A stretch of 64,000 nt of DNA from Plumapathes pennacea (Eukaryota; Cnidaria; Anthozoa; Antipatharia; Myriopathidae), in contig OZ038473.1 in NCBI GenBank assembly GCA_964036295.1, positions 8,401,501-8,465,500 of the forward strand, given 5' to 3'. Shown here one piece after another: positions 42,591-53,795 of the stretch (position 1 is its first letter; each line of letters starts with the position of its first letter). Position numbers and translations under genes: made by a program. Under the pieces are notes generated by a model. That model was not told where the DNA came from, did no database searches, and worked only from the letters and a program-made list of their open reading frames with translations.

Positions 42591-43990
42591 GCTCAGGACA
42601 AGGACCACATCGTACCACCCTCACTACGACAACAGATACTGGCTGTACTTCACTCAGCACACCAGGGTGTAACCTCAATGACAGCTTGTGCAGAATCAAC
42701 TGTCTTCTGGCCAGGCATCACCCCTGCCATCACAGCGCTACGAGCAAACTGTAGTCACTGCAACAGCATGGCACCTTCACAACCCAGTGCCCCACTGTTC
42801 CCACCCACGACACCAGTATACCCATTCCAGTAAATATTTGCCGACTTCTTCCACTACAAGGGCTTCAACTACTGTTGTGATAGACCAATATTCCAACTGG
42901 CCAATCAATGAAAGAGCACAAGACGGATCAAAGGGACTGATTGACTGCCTGTGACACACATTTGTGACATTTGGCATCCCAGATGAATGCACAACTGATG
43001 GTGGCCCCAAGTTCACTGCAACAACCACACAAAAATTCCTTAAGGAATGGGGAGTACATCACCAGTTATCCTCTGTGGCATTCCCACATTCAAACTGTCG
43101 GGCAGAAATTGGAGTGAAAACTGTTAAACGGCTGATCACCAACAACACCAATTCACATGGGAGCCTCAACACAAATGCACTAAAACAAGCTATACTCCAA
43201 TATCACAACACTCCTGACCCCAACACAAAGTTCTCGCTGGCTCAGTGTGTATTTGGCAGACCTATTAAGGACTTCATCCCTATCCTCCTGGACCGCTACT
43301 AGCCACACCCTACCTGGAGTGACACCTTAGCTGCGAGGGAGGAGGCACTCAGAAACCAGCATATGAAAGGAGCAGAAAGATGGTCAGAACACACTAAGAG
43401 ACTACCACCCTTAGCATTTGGCAACCATGTACGAATCCAAAACCAGACCAATCCACACCTAACAAAATGGGACAAAACAGGCACCGTTATCGAAGTCCAC
43501 CAATTTGACCAATATGTAGTACAAGTCAATGGTTTGGGCAGGTACAGTCAGCAACTGGAAGTTCTTCAGGAAATACCTTCCAGTATGCATGCCACCACCC
43601 CACCGCACCATCAAAGATGACCTGTGACTAGCTACCAACCTGCCAAAATCAGGCAGGTCACCAGCCCCTCAACCACCTGGACCAATGCCCATCACTACAG
43701 CAACAGAACCATCAGAGCCTTAGCCACGTTCAAGCCCTCCAACGCCAGAGCTGAGCACCGGAAACCCTTCTGTCACAGAAGCACAAGCACCAACAGAGGC
43801 TTTGCAATCTCTTGATCTTCCCATGGCCAACCCTACATCCCACCAGGCTATTGGCCGAACCACAACAACCACAGAAGAGCCTACCAGAGAGAAGCAGCCC
43901 TTAGCCCGTGGAGGCTGACAGACCATAATAAGAAAGGCCTCCTAGAACAATGAACCCTGGACAATATACTCTAAGTTACCCATTGACATT
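42591..43990 (+). pseudogene. Ty3/gypsy integrase region, frameshifted
   Basis: The zinc region (SAHQGVTSMTACAES and CSHCNSM) is followed by core motifs with Asp (FADFFHYKGF), Asp (TTDGGPKFTATTTQ) and Glu (SNCRAEIGVKTVKRL), so the DDE residues survive. After a stop at about 43300 the C-terminal part continues (REEALRNQHMKGAERWSEHT, GNHVRIQNQTNPH). Frameshifts lie near 42835 and 42880. The protein belongs to a gypsy lineage common in cnidarians. Confidence 0.75.
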
Positions 43991-44092
43991 TAAACAAGTT
44001 TAGTTTTGTTTCATGCAATTCAGTCTTTATCATCCCAATCAATTCCAAGCTAGCTTCACCAGGATATGGAACATTTAAGACTTGGGGGGAGA

Positions 44093-44540
44093 TTGCATGA
44101 CAAAGTCGTATTTCCCATGGTCGGCACATCAAATTACGGTCTGCTAAGCACGTTCTCAAAATTTAATACTTAAATTTTAAAGTTGGCCGGCCGTCGTAGT
44201 ACGGGAAAAAAAGAACACTGATTTTCCAATTTTGAATTCATAGGCAGTACAATTAAATAGGCTTCCTGTGCAATTTTTTTTTTTTACTCTGGACTGCATG
44301 CAACAGAGTCAGGCATGCATATTTAATAGGCTCGAATTGTTTTTTATGTGAACCCACTCAAAACAGCATGATTTCTCCCAGAATCAAAGCAAAACTTGAA
44401 TGGTTTACTTCAAATTATACACGGGCTTCAGACCTAGTCATAGGTCTTCTAAGGGCTTCTGAACGATTCTCGCTGCAATCACCACATGTCAGATTACAGC
44501 ATTTGTTACAGTTTTAGTCTTGAAAGAAAAATAAGACATC
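44093..44540 (+). repeat. Probable 3' LTR of the gypsy element at 42.6 kb
   Basis: TGCATGACAAAGTCGTATTT begins right after a polypurine tract (ACTTGGGGGGAGAT). The end is placed before Helitron fragment E. No partner LTR is seen, so both limits are tentative. Confidence 0.45.
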
Positions 44541-44945
44541 TGACTAAATCATTCAATACTCCAAGTTCCGATTGCTCTGAGCAAACTGGTGACAGAAGCG
44601 TATTAAAACAATACTTCGAGAGAAAATGATCAGCATACAGATTCTAAATACATTCTTGAAGTGATGGAGTTACAAGATATGGGTAGAATATATTTGTCAT
44701 GGTGATTGTTCCATTTCCACTAACCTTTGTTGCTTGTCCTTTCTGAATAAGTATCTGAGTTTAATACAAAACAGCGTCTCAAGTTCCCGATTTGCTTTCA
44801 AGCACTGTTACCAGACTGACAGAATGACTGACAGACGAACATTAGATTTCGAGATGGCAACACGCTTGGAGTCTCCGAATGATGCGATACTACTGCATTA
44901 GGGTTGTGATTATTTCTCTCACTTCACTCGGGGATAATCACCTGA
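44541..44945 (-). mobile_element. Helitron terminal fragment E
   Basis: It starts TCTGACTAAATCATTC like fragment D and ends at CTCGGGGATAATCACCTG (minus-strand 5' end). The N-terminal exon is absent, so it is a short non-autonomous or truncated copy. Confidence 0.65.
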
Positions 44946-45041
44946 CTGCTCATTAGGGGACTGGGACCCACTGTTTCTTCCACATTGTTTCTCCCAGTCA
45001 TTCTATGACCGCGTGCATGTTAAATGGAATAAACAAAATGG

Positions 45042-45371
45042 GTGAACTACTATTTACACTTCAGCAAGAATGGGTCCCTTGTCATAAAGAATTACCTTAC
45101 TGGAGGCCTGTTGTGGTATGGACACAAGTGTATGCAAGGGAGAGATGATGTGGCGGAGGAAGACCTCTTCAAAGGTACATCAAAGTTGATGGAAGGAGTG
45201 TTGTCTGAAGAGTGCTATGGCCAAGCAAAGGAAGAAGACTGCATGGTGGAGGTCATGTGGCAGGATGCTGACTCCAGTTCTGCAAAGTCTGTGAAAGTGC
45301 ACCACCCTGCTGGTAAAGTTTATAAATGTGGAGATCATGTCATCAAGCCATCTGAGACGGGTATTTTTTAG
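45042..45371 (+). pseudogene. Mutator-like transposase domain fragment
   Basis: The frame shows GHKCMQGRDDVAEEDLFKGT, ECYGQAKEEDCMVEVMWQDA and KVYKCGDHVIKP, ending at a TAG. Family proteins, as I recall, have a WQDGDSS-type catalytic motif followed by a CxGHVGRAH block. Here only the start of that arrangement remains. Upstream and downstream parts are missing. Assignment is from memory of repetitive cnidarian proteins. Confidence 0.4.
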
Positions 45372-45799
45372 CTTGGATAATCAGATTTCCCAAAGTACTT
45401 GTCTGGCCTGGCAAGTGAAAATTACAAGGTAAAAATATTATTTTCATGCTACATATTTTAGCTTTGCATGGAATTGCTTAAAGGGGTACTTTGACCAAAA
45501 TTGGACCATCACTTAAATTCAATTAAAAACAGTCAAAAACAGTCTTTAGCACACCACTAACAATCCTACCAAACCGTTTGTCGAAATTATTTTTGGAAGT
45601 GTCACTTTTTGACCTGTTTTTCTTGAGCCGTGAATAAATCGATAATTCCGAGTGGGGATTGGAGAGACCGGCGTGACGTCATCTTACCAACACAAAGTAT
45701 CACAACTATAAGGGAAGTGTGAAGTTTTGCAGAAGAGCGCGTGTAACTCTTGATTGAAATCGAAGTAGAATTTGGAATTTTCAAACAAAACTGCACAAC

Positions 45800-46108
45800 A
45801 TGTCAGGTAGGTGTGTAGTGCAGGGCTGCGACAGCAAGTCCAACCCGAAAGAGGGCATTTCCCTTCACATTTCGCTCAATAATAAAGCGCTGTGCGCGAT
45901 GTAGAAGAACGGTTTGTGCTACTTCATCGCAAGAACTTCAATCCTGGTGATCGCTTCTCTGTCTGCTCGAAGCATTTCGAAGAGAGCTGTTTCTCAAGGC
46001 TCCACCAAGAAGGTTTTCTCCAGCAGACTGATTCCAGGATCAGTCCCCACAATTTGGAGAGCAACTAAAGATCGAGGCGAAAGTGCAAGAGATCGTCGTA
46101 AGTCTTGA
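45800..46108 (+). pseudogene. THAP zinc-finger exon of the Kolobok element, frameshifted
   Basis: ATG 45800 starts MSGRCVVQGCDSKSNPKEGI, the first cysteine pair of a THAP domain. In another frame NFNPGDRFSVCSKHFEESCF supplies the CxxH half, and LIPGSVPTIW in a third frame is the usual end. Two shifts (near 45900 and 46010) and a TAG prevent a working domain. Confidence 0.75.
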
Positions 46109-46572
46109 CGAGGAAAAAAATTCGGAATTTTTCGAAGTTTGAGCAGTTTAAGAGTCCCACAATTTACAAACTGTCATTAAACTGCTTTCTTAGATGTTTA
46201 GTTTAGCAGAAATTGCAAGAACTGAACTTTCGCTTTCATCGCAAATCGCATGCTGTGGCGGCGTGACAACTTGTTATGAGTCCATTCGAGTAAATTTGAA
46301 GCACTTTTCGGACTGATGCAACCAAAAGCCATACTATTACAAGTTAATGAATACAAAAAGGCGGTGTTTCAGTGTAATTGTTGTAGTTTAATAATAAAAC
46401 GGTCAAGTTAGCTAGACGGCGGCTTTTCATATAGACACAACGCCGGGCGGAATCACACAACAGTTGGCATGTCAAATCAATGCAATTGTATTTATTCAAA
46501 ATAGTGGCACTGTGTACGATCTATGAATTTCACTTTACATTAAAACCCATGCATTTACTAGATCCTTCAATA

Positions 46573-47003
46573 ATTTGATAGAATCAAAAAGTTCATGTTG
46601 ATTTTGCAGTAGTTTGTGTGCTACTGACTTCGTAAATTTTCCGAGTTCTGAAGTGTGTTAAAATTAATAATGGTCTTACCACGTTCCAAAATTTACTTCT
46701 CGGCTGAATCTTTTCTTGAATTCGGCTTCTTCTTCGACCGTGACTTTCTCGACGTACGCCGCTAGTTCTTCGATGTTTTAATAGAATTGAAATGTTTTGA
46801 TAGAATCGAAAAGTTCATGTTGATTTTGCAGTAATTTGAGCGCTACCGTCTTCGTAAATTTCCGAGTTCTCAAGCGTGATACATTAATAATGGTCTTACC
46901 ACGTTCCAAAATTTACTTCTCGGCTGAATCTTTTCTTGAATTCGGCTTCTTGTTCTTCTTCGACTGTGACTTGCTCGACGCACACCGCTAGTTCTTCTTC
47001 CGT
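46573..47003. repeat. ~222-bp tandem duplication inside Kolobok
   Basis: AATGGTCTTACCACGTTCCA occurs in both copies (46669 and 46889), each with flanking GTTCATGTTGATTTTGCAGT and CTCGGCTGAATCTTTTCTTG in the same order. The copies differ by scattered substitutions and a small insertion. Confidence 0.85.
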
Positions 47004-48302
47004 GGCAACTGGTTCAAAGACTGTCGTCGTACGCAAACGTACTGCCTTCAACACTCGAATGTACATGTGAAACATCTAATAATGACTCGTGAGTCAATAA
47101 AAAAGAATTCGAAGAAATTATCAATGAAAGTTCGCTCTCACTCGAAGACATTTGCAAAGAAATGTGTGTGAAGTCCGCGTCTCGTTGGTAAGATGACGTC
47201 AGAGTGGTAAACCGCTGGCCCGAAATATTTATTCACGGCCAACATGGCGGACAGGCGTTTTAGCCTTCTTTGAATTAATATATCTCGGGAGTCTTACATC
47301 TGAAAAAAAAGTTTTGGGGACATTTTGCTATTCATACCATACACTTTCATTTAAAGTGGTTAAAATAGTAATTCAAAGTGGTCCGATTTTGGTCAAAGTA
47401 CCCCTTTAAAAAATGGCGAAAATACTGTCACAGAACATGCAGTACAGCTCAGAGATACTGTAAGCAAACAACACACAGTAAAAATGCACACATGAAAATT
47501 ATCACATTTTCTCATAAACCTACAGTAAACACTGTTTTTCACATATGCAACTTACATGTTTTTGTGTCTACTGCTTTCAAAGAAGCATAGACACTGTCAT
47601 CGGGTGTGTAATGCCGTGTTCAGACTGGAGCGTTTTACCGAGATAGCAGAGTTTACTTACTTAGGTAAACATTTTGTGAGTGTAAACATCAACTGATACC
47701 ACAGTAAACGCCGCCAAAGACAATAGAAATTTGACCAAGGTAAAAGGTGAAATGACCCTGTGATCAGGCATGGTTCAGGTCGGTAAACCGAGGTGAAGGT
47801 GACAAATATTTCAGCTATTCAGCTTGCGGTGGCATAAGATTTCACTTCCCACGGTGTGCGCTCACAGCGTGATGGAGATTATTTTGAAGGGCGACCATGT
47901 TTTTGTCTGCTCCAGTGATGGCACAAGATAGAACATACAATACTCCCGAAGGACTGTCCGACAGATAAGAGATAGCATTGTAGTTCTTTACATTTATATT
48001 ATTTCATGCTTTTGTGCTTTCTCGCGGTAATCTTCCAGGTTTACTCTGTGTTTACTGTGTTCTCGATCTATTACTGTAGTGTTCTGAACCGGAAGTCAGC
48101 CTACCGGAAGTATTCTGATAGTGTCCGACCGCAATGTATGACGGTCGAAAATAGGCAGCCATTTTGTCGTATCTATGTTGTGTTACGTCTTGAGTGATTA
48201 AACGTGTTATGTATTAATCTGACTCAATCCTTGCCATCCGGCACCTAAACGTTACGTTGGCGACGAGGATCGATTCGATGGCAATTGTCCTGTCTTCGTG
48301 AA

Positions 48303-49118
48303 ATGGCTGAAGGAGGAAAAAGCGATCCGCCAAGTTCTGGAAGCGCCCAGCCGAGTTCTGGCCAAGTTCCGTTGACCAAAGTTAGAAGTCTTCCCTGCTT
48401 CAACCCCAAGGATGACCCGAACACTTTGTCAGTTCATTGGAAGCAATCCTTCAACTTGTATTTACTGGCGAAAGGGATCACGAAGGACACACAGAAGGTA
48501 GCGTTGTTGTTGCACACGGGCGGGTTAGATTTACAAGAGTTGTATTTCACATTGGTACCCGAGGGGGAGTCGAAGACTTTTGAAGAATGCCTGGTGGTGC
48601 TGGACAATTACTTTGTGCCCAAAGTGAACGTACCTTTTGAAAGACATTTGTTTAGACAAATGGAACAATTGCCCGGAGAAAAAGTCGATCAGTTTGTTTG
48701 TCGACTGAGACAGAAAGCCCTCACCTGTGATTTTGACCACGTGGATGACACTATACGGGATCAACTGATTGAGAAATGCAAACATCCTAGACTTCGTCGT
48801 AAGCTTTTGGAGAAAACTAATGCAAACCCGAAAGACCTACAAGACATTGCTAGAGCAAATGAAGCAGTGGAGGTGCAGATGAAATCGTTGGAGCAGTCTT
48901 CTTTGCAACGCAAGCCAGCTGGTGGTCAAATTAATGCTGTCGGTCAGCACAGCAGAACCCAGAAGAGAGGAAAGGGATATGGCGCAATCAGGGGCAGCAA
49001 TGGCAGTCGAAATGGCAACAAAGCACCTGATAGAAAACCAAAAACTGACCAAACTCAGAGATGTTACAACTGTAACCGCACTGGTCATTTTGCGATGACT
49101 ACGAGACCAGGATTGTAG
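48303..49118 (+). CDS. Ty3/gypsy Gag (truncated after the zinc knuckle)
   Basis: The 271-residue frame starts at ATG 48303 (MAEGGKSDPPSSG), about 50 bp after the 5' LTR. It has a helical capsid-like region (LSVHWKQSFNLYLLAKGITK; FRQMEQLPGEKVDQFVCRLRQ is 21 residues further on), a basic linker and one CCHC start (CYNCNRTGHFA). The frame then crosses the deletion junction at about 49095 and ends at TAG 49116-49118. Gag forms the retrotransposon particle and packages RNA. The ATG is preferred over the in-frame upstream TTG at 48285. The C-terminal end is an artefact of the deletion. Confidence 0.8.
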   Translation: MAEGGKSDPPSSGSAQPSSGQVPLTKVRSLPCFNPKDDPNTLSVHWKQSFNLYLLAKGITKDTQKVALLLHTGGLDLQELYFTLVPEGESKTFEECLVVLDNYFVPKVNVPFERHLFRQMEQLPGEKVDQFVCRLRQKALTCDFDHVDDTIRDQLIEKCKHPRLRRKLLEKTNANPKDLQDIARANEAVEVQMKSLEQSSLQRKPAGGQINAVGQHSRTQKRGKGYGAIRGSNGSRNGNKAPDRKPKTDQTQRCYNCNRTGHFAMTTRPGL

Positions 49119-50842
49119 CTGATGCAGGCCCAGAAGGTCTTGGTGCAGTGCTGCTACAACTTCAAGGGGAAGAGTGGAGAGCAGTTTCCTATGCTTCACG
49201 GAACCTCACAGAGGTTGAGAGACGGTACGCTCAGACAGAGAAAGAGGCACTTGCTCTGGTTTGGGCATGCAAGAGATTCAACATTTATGTGTATGGTCGC
49301 GAGTTTGAGTTGGAGACCGACCATAAGCCGCTGCAGTATATCTTCAGCAAGTCTTCCAAGCCATCCGCAAGGGTCGAGCGTTGGGTTCTTCGTTTACAGT
49401 GCTACAACTACAAAGCAGTTTACCGCCCCGGGAAGACAAACGTTGCGGACGCTTTGTCTAGGCTCAACCAAGCAAACCCCAAGGATCCAAGTAGTGAGAC
49501 TGAGGACCTTGTGAGATTTGTTGTGCAAGAGAACACACCTGTTGCTGTGACCCCAAGAGAAATTGAAAGGGAATCGGAGAATGATCCAGAGATAGCAAGT
49601 GTACGCCACTATATCCAGATGGGAGATTGGTCACAGTGCAAGATGCCAAGTTACCTCTATGTAAAGAATGAACTGTGTTCCATTGGAAAGCTTGTTCTTC
49701 GAGGAGACAGAATTGTTATACCCCAGAGCCTCAGGAGAACAGTGCTAGAGTGTGCTCATGAGGGACACCAGGGCGTTGTGAAAATGAAGAGTCGGTTGCG
49801 AACCAAAGTATGGTGGCCGAAAATGGACGCAGACGCTGAAAAACTGTGTAAGTCGTGCCATGGATGCCAAGTTGTAGGAGAGTTTAGATGTCCGGAGCCA
49901 ATGCAGAGAACAGAGCCACCTACAGGCCTATGGCAGGACGTTGCAATGGACCTGATGGGTCCAATGCCTTCAGGAGAAAGCTTGTTAGTCATCGTGGATT
50001 ACTACAGCCAAGTGGTAACCATGCATTCAACTACAACACAGAAGATAATTGTAGCTCTGAATGGAGTCTTCGCAAGATTTGGTTTTCCCCACTCTGTGAA
50101 GGCAGACAATGGCCCACAGTTTGTGTCTGAACAGTTTTCAAGATACCTACAAGACAACGGGGTGGAACACAGGAGGTCTCCACCACTTTGGCCGCAAGCC
50201 AACGGAGAAGTTGAACGTCAAAACCGAATACTTCTGAAAACCTGCACAGTTGCTGCAGCAGAAGGGAAGAACTGGCAGGAGGAAATGCAGAAATTCCTCC
50301 TGGCATATCGCAGCACACCCCAAACCAACACAGGAGCTACACCAGCCTATATGATGTTTGGTAGAGAACTAAAAACCAAACTGCCAGAGTTGAGGCGCGA
50401 TGGGACTGTGCTAGATGAGGGAATAAGAGAGCAGGACTGGAGCCGGAAACTAGCCCAGAAAGCCTATGCAGACAACCGGCGAGGAGCCTCAGCAAGCCCA
50501 ATAGTTCCAGGAGATCAAGTTCTGTTGAAGAACACCAAGACAACTGGAAAACTTGCACCCAACTTTGAGAAAGAACCATATACAGTTCTGACTAAGGAGG
50601 GACACGAGGTGACACTGCAATCAAATGAAGGAGTCGTGTACAGAAGGGACAGTTCATTTGTGAAACCATTTAACCCTCCATTGGAGATGGATACTCAGAA
50701 GGCTGATGATCTGCAAGTTTGTTCTGACACAAATTTGAGTGACACTAAACCTTTTGAAACTGTCGAAGAGTCTTTGAGACCGAAGCATGTTACTAAGTTA
50801 CCTGAGAAGTTCAAAGACTTTGTTATGGAAAAGCCAAAGTGA
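49095..50842 (+). CDS. Ty3/gypsy RNase H-integrase frame (RT deleted)
   Basis: This is an uninterrupted frame of about 580 codons. RNase H motifs are VADAGPEGLGAVLLQLQG, TEKEALALVWACKRF and ETDHKPLQYIF. The integrase has the zinc motif (HEGHQG … CKSCHGC), catalytic Asp (DLMGPMPSG), Asp (KADNGPQF) and Glu (NGEVERQN) and a C-terminal GDQVLLKN segment. All catalytic residues seem intact, but the frame has no proper start; it would need frameshifting from gag. It ends at TGA 50840-50842. Confidence 0.85.
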
Positions 50843-51162
50843 AGTGACACTTGTTCATGTGGAATCTTGGACATTTGTTATGTTTGTTCTGTTTATAGCA
50901 TAAGCAGTAGGCATGCTATGTTAAGATATTTTCGATCTTAGGTTTCAGTGCTATACTTCTGAGAAAGGAAGGGATGTAGTGTTCTGAACCGGAAGCCAGC
51001 CTACCGGAAGTATTCTGATAGTGTCCGACGTATGTAGTATGACAGTCGAAAATAGGCAGCCATTTTGTCGTATGTATGTTGTGTTACGTCTTGAGTGATT
51101 AAACGTGTTATGTATTAATCTGACTCAATCCTTGCCATCCGGCACCTAAACGTTACAATTAC

Positions 51163-52196
51163 CTCGCCAGGAAAGATGCATATTTGCGATTCAACGCGTT
51201 TCATTACCCACTGTACAATCATCTTGGAAGGCAAGAATTTGCGTCTCAGTACTATGGATCTATGCAAATGATGGCGCCACAGTTTGCTCCTACTGTTCCG
51301 GCCATTCATCCTTCAAAGTGTTTGGATCCGCCTGTGCCATCAACAAGCGGAGAGCCACAGAAGAAAATGCATTGGAGTGAAACGGAAGAAAAATAATCAA
51401 ATTGTTTGGCAAAAATGAACAGGGGCTCCGTTATAAATCGTATAACTCGCCTGAATGGAAATCCATAGCCCGTCAACTCCACAAAAGGTGCAAACGAGAA
51501 AATGTGACCAGCGACAAAAGCGCACAACAATGTAAAAATAAAATGGCAAACCTCACCAAGAAGTACAAGAACGTAAAAGACAAGCTCCAGTCAACTGGCT
51601 ATGGAAGAGGAGAAGGATGAGCCAGACAAGGAAACCCAAGCTAGTGCCGAAGCACTATCGGGATATGGATGACATTCTCGGCAACTGAGAAGCAGTAAAT
51701 CCCCGTCATGTGCTGGAGAGCAGTTCCACAATTGACGAGGACAGTTCGACTGATCGTGACCTGTTGGAGAAGGAAGAGGATGAGGAGATTCTATCGGCTG
51801 CAAGCGCCCAAAATCCCAACATTTCCCGACAAGATGATTCCCCTGGTGAGGGCACAGATTGTGCTGAATCTGGTGAGGACGATTTTTTGGCTGCTTCAGA
51901 AGCGTTGTTCTTCAAGCTGAACAAAAGTGGTAAGAGGAAGCATACCAGTACACCAAAGAGTCGCGCAGGGGAAACAACTGCGAAGAAAAACAACAGAAAG
52001 AAGGCCAAAGGCTCATCGGGAGTGGAAGAGTCTACGGTACTGTCGTTTCTTGAAAGAGCACAAGAGGGACGAGACATTTATGGAGAGGATGGCTGAAGCA
52101 GAGCGACAAAGTAGACGAGAACAACAGAAGTTCTCAATGGACGCTTTGGCTATGCTCGGAAACATCCTCAAGGACGTCGCTAAAGGGAAAGAATGA
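51163..52196 (+). pseudogene. Myb/SANT-like protein of the Harbinger element
   Basis: The second Harbinger protein, thought to help import or target the transposase. Readable parts are YLARKDAYLRFNAFHYP, MHWSETEEK / IIKLFGKNEQG, SPEWKSIARQLHKRC and KSAQQCKNKMANLTKKYK (trihelix DNA-binding domain), then an acidic region, a basic stretch (KSGKRKHTSTPKS) and a C-terminal helix (REQQKFSMDALAML) to TGA 52194-52196. Frames change near 51395 (an A run), 51605, 51705 and 52060. The 5' part of the gene lies left of the gypsy insertion, before 48070, but is not clearly readable. Confidence 0.7.
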
Positions 52197-52417
52197 ATTT
52201 ATAGAGACATTTTCCTTTTTTATCTGCACTTTTCGTTCGTTTTAGTTCAGTTTCAGTTTTTTCACTCATTACAGTTGGAACATAAATTTAGAATGATGCA
52301 AAAAAGGCGGTTTTGTTTATGCCAGAAAAGTAATTCTATAGTATGTATTTAAAATATTGGTGAAGCTACAATAAACAAACTAGTCTCATTTGGTGTAATG
52401 AATCGTTTTGCTTGGGG

Positions 52418-53637
52418 CTAAGATAAATGGTGCAATATGCTATCTCTAATGTCAGAAGCACCCAGCCGTACATCACCATCAAAAGAGCCTTGATCCATTC
52501 CATCGTCGTCCTCAGCTGGGTCAATATTGCATGGATCCGCAACATCTATGCAAATGTTGTGAAGGATACAGCAAGCCATGATAGTAGTAGGGACTCTACT
52601 TGTCTTTTCCTCCATTAGTTCATAGAGACACCTCCAGCGACCTTTCAAAATTCCAAAGGCTTGCTCTATAACAACCCGGGCCTGGCTGAGAATGGTTGTA
52701 CCGCAATTGGCTTTCAGTTAGTGTCCGTGTTTGCTTAAAAGGTTTCATTAGCCAAACTGATAACGGGTAAGCCGAGTCCCCAACCAGCAAAGGTCCAACT
52801 TCACAAGCCCCAATTCGTTTCAAAGGCCCATTCAGCCATTTACCTTGATCGACCTCCTGGTGCAATTTACTTAACCAAAGAATGCGGGCATCATGAATAC
52901 TACCAGGGAAGCCTGTACTTACATAGAGAAATTTAAAGGACGCGTCAGCAACAGCTTGAACCACAACGGAATAATCCTGCTTTCGATTGAAGTACTCTAT
53001 CCGCTCGTTCACGGGTATGGTTTTTAAGGGAATATGACTGCCATCGATTGCTCCAATGACTTGACGACTTGTTTGTGAATAGTCGAATGCTCTGTGCAAG
53101 CTCCTGTTCGGTCACTGGAAATTTTATGAATTCATTTGCTCTTCTGGCAATAGCCTTACAAAAATCATGTTTTATTAACATGGCTGTGCATCTTCCAATG
53201 CCGAATTGCAGGCCTGTTGATCTGTACGTGTCGCCGGTTGCCAATCGCCATAATGCCACAGCGACTCTCTTGTCTACAGGAATAGATTGACGCAATCTAG
53301 TGTCCTCCTTCGCCAAATCCGGACCAACCACTCCCATGCTGTACTCAAATGTACGTCTTGATATTCTGAAGTTTTCTTTCCACCAATCTTCAACGATCGC
53401 TCCTTGTAAGAGGTTATCAAACCAGAACTGGTTTCACGGCCATGACCACGCACATCAAGCATTCCATCTGTTTTTTAAAGCAAGTTGAAGGATAATCAAC
53501 CGCCTTCGCCTCAACCTCTTGAGGTGCTGCAAAAGCAACTGCCATTGAAACCTTGTAGCTTGTGTTTGCTGCTCAAGAACAAGGAAATGAAATGCGATGA
53601 CTACAAGAGCCACAGCTTCTCTTCTAAACGCAAACAT
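52418..53637 (-). pseudogene. HARBI-type DDE transposase of the Harbinger element
   Basis: Reading from 53637 leftward: a basic N-terminus, VEDWWKENFRISRRTFEYSM, then RLATGDTYRSTGLQFGIGRC (HTH), IGAIDGSHIPLK (first Asp), LLVGDSAYPLSVWLMKPF (second Asp) and, in a shifted frame, the Glu-containing block before KGRWRCLYELMEEK. The C-terminus has IMACCILHNICIDVADPC and ends at TGA 52418. Frame changes lie near 53330, 53085 and 52650. It converges with the Myb-like gene, as is normal for this superfamily. Confidence 0.78.
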
Positions 53638-53795
53638 TTCCCGCCAATTTGTAATTCAAGCCCAGTCTATTTGCTCTTGATTGATGACAGGTTTACTTCG
53701 GTTATTGAGTCAGTATACACACTTACGAATATACCAAGGTTAAGTTGACCTCAGTACATTTTAACCTCGGTAAATGCTCAAGTGTAAACACAACA

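Larger units (their letters stand above)
45482..47405. mobile_element. Kolobok-type DNA transposon, non-autonomous, TTAA target
   Basis: The ends are AGGGGTACTTTGACCAAAAT and its complement, flanked by TTAA on both sides (45478-45481 and 47406-47409). TTAA targets, AGGGG ends and a THAP gene are the Kolobok combination. The 1,924-bp element keeps only a broken THAP exon; no catalytic domain is present. Confidence 0.8.
48075..51157 (+). mobile_element. Ty3/gypsy retrotransposon with both LTRs, lacking protease and RT
   Basis: LTRs at 48075-48256 and 50975-51157 (TGTAGTGTTCTGAACCGGAA…CGTTACA) differ by roughly nine positions by eye. ATTAC flanks both sides (48070-48074 and 51158-51162). A primer-binding-like TTGGCGACGAGGAT follows the 5' LTR and a polypurine AGAAAGGAAGGGA precedes the 3' LTR. 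The interior keeps gag and RNase H-integrase frames without stops, but a deletion joins the zinc knuckle directly to RNase H. Confidence 0.9.
47612..53795. mobile_element. PIF/Harbinger DNA transposon carrying a gypsy insertion
   Basis: The left end TGCCGTGTTCAGACTGGAGC and the reverse complement of the right end TGTTGTGTTTACACTTGAGC are imperfect inverted repeats that continue into TTTACCGAG. Flanks carry TAA (47609-47611 and 53796-53798), the canonical 3-bp Harbinger target. Without the LTR retrotransposon it would be about 3.1 kb. It encodes a Myb/SANT-like protein (+) and a HARBI-type transposase (-) converging near 52.3 kb, both decayed. Confidence 0.85.
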
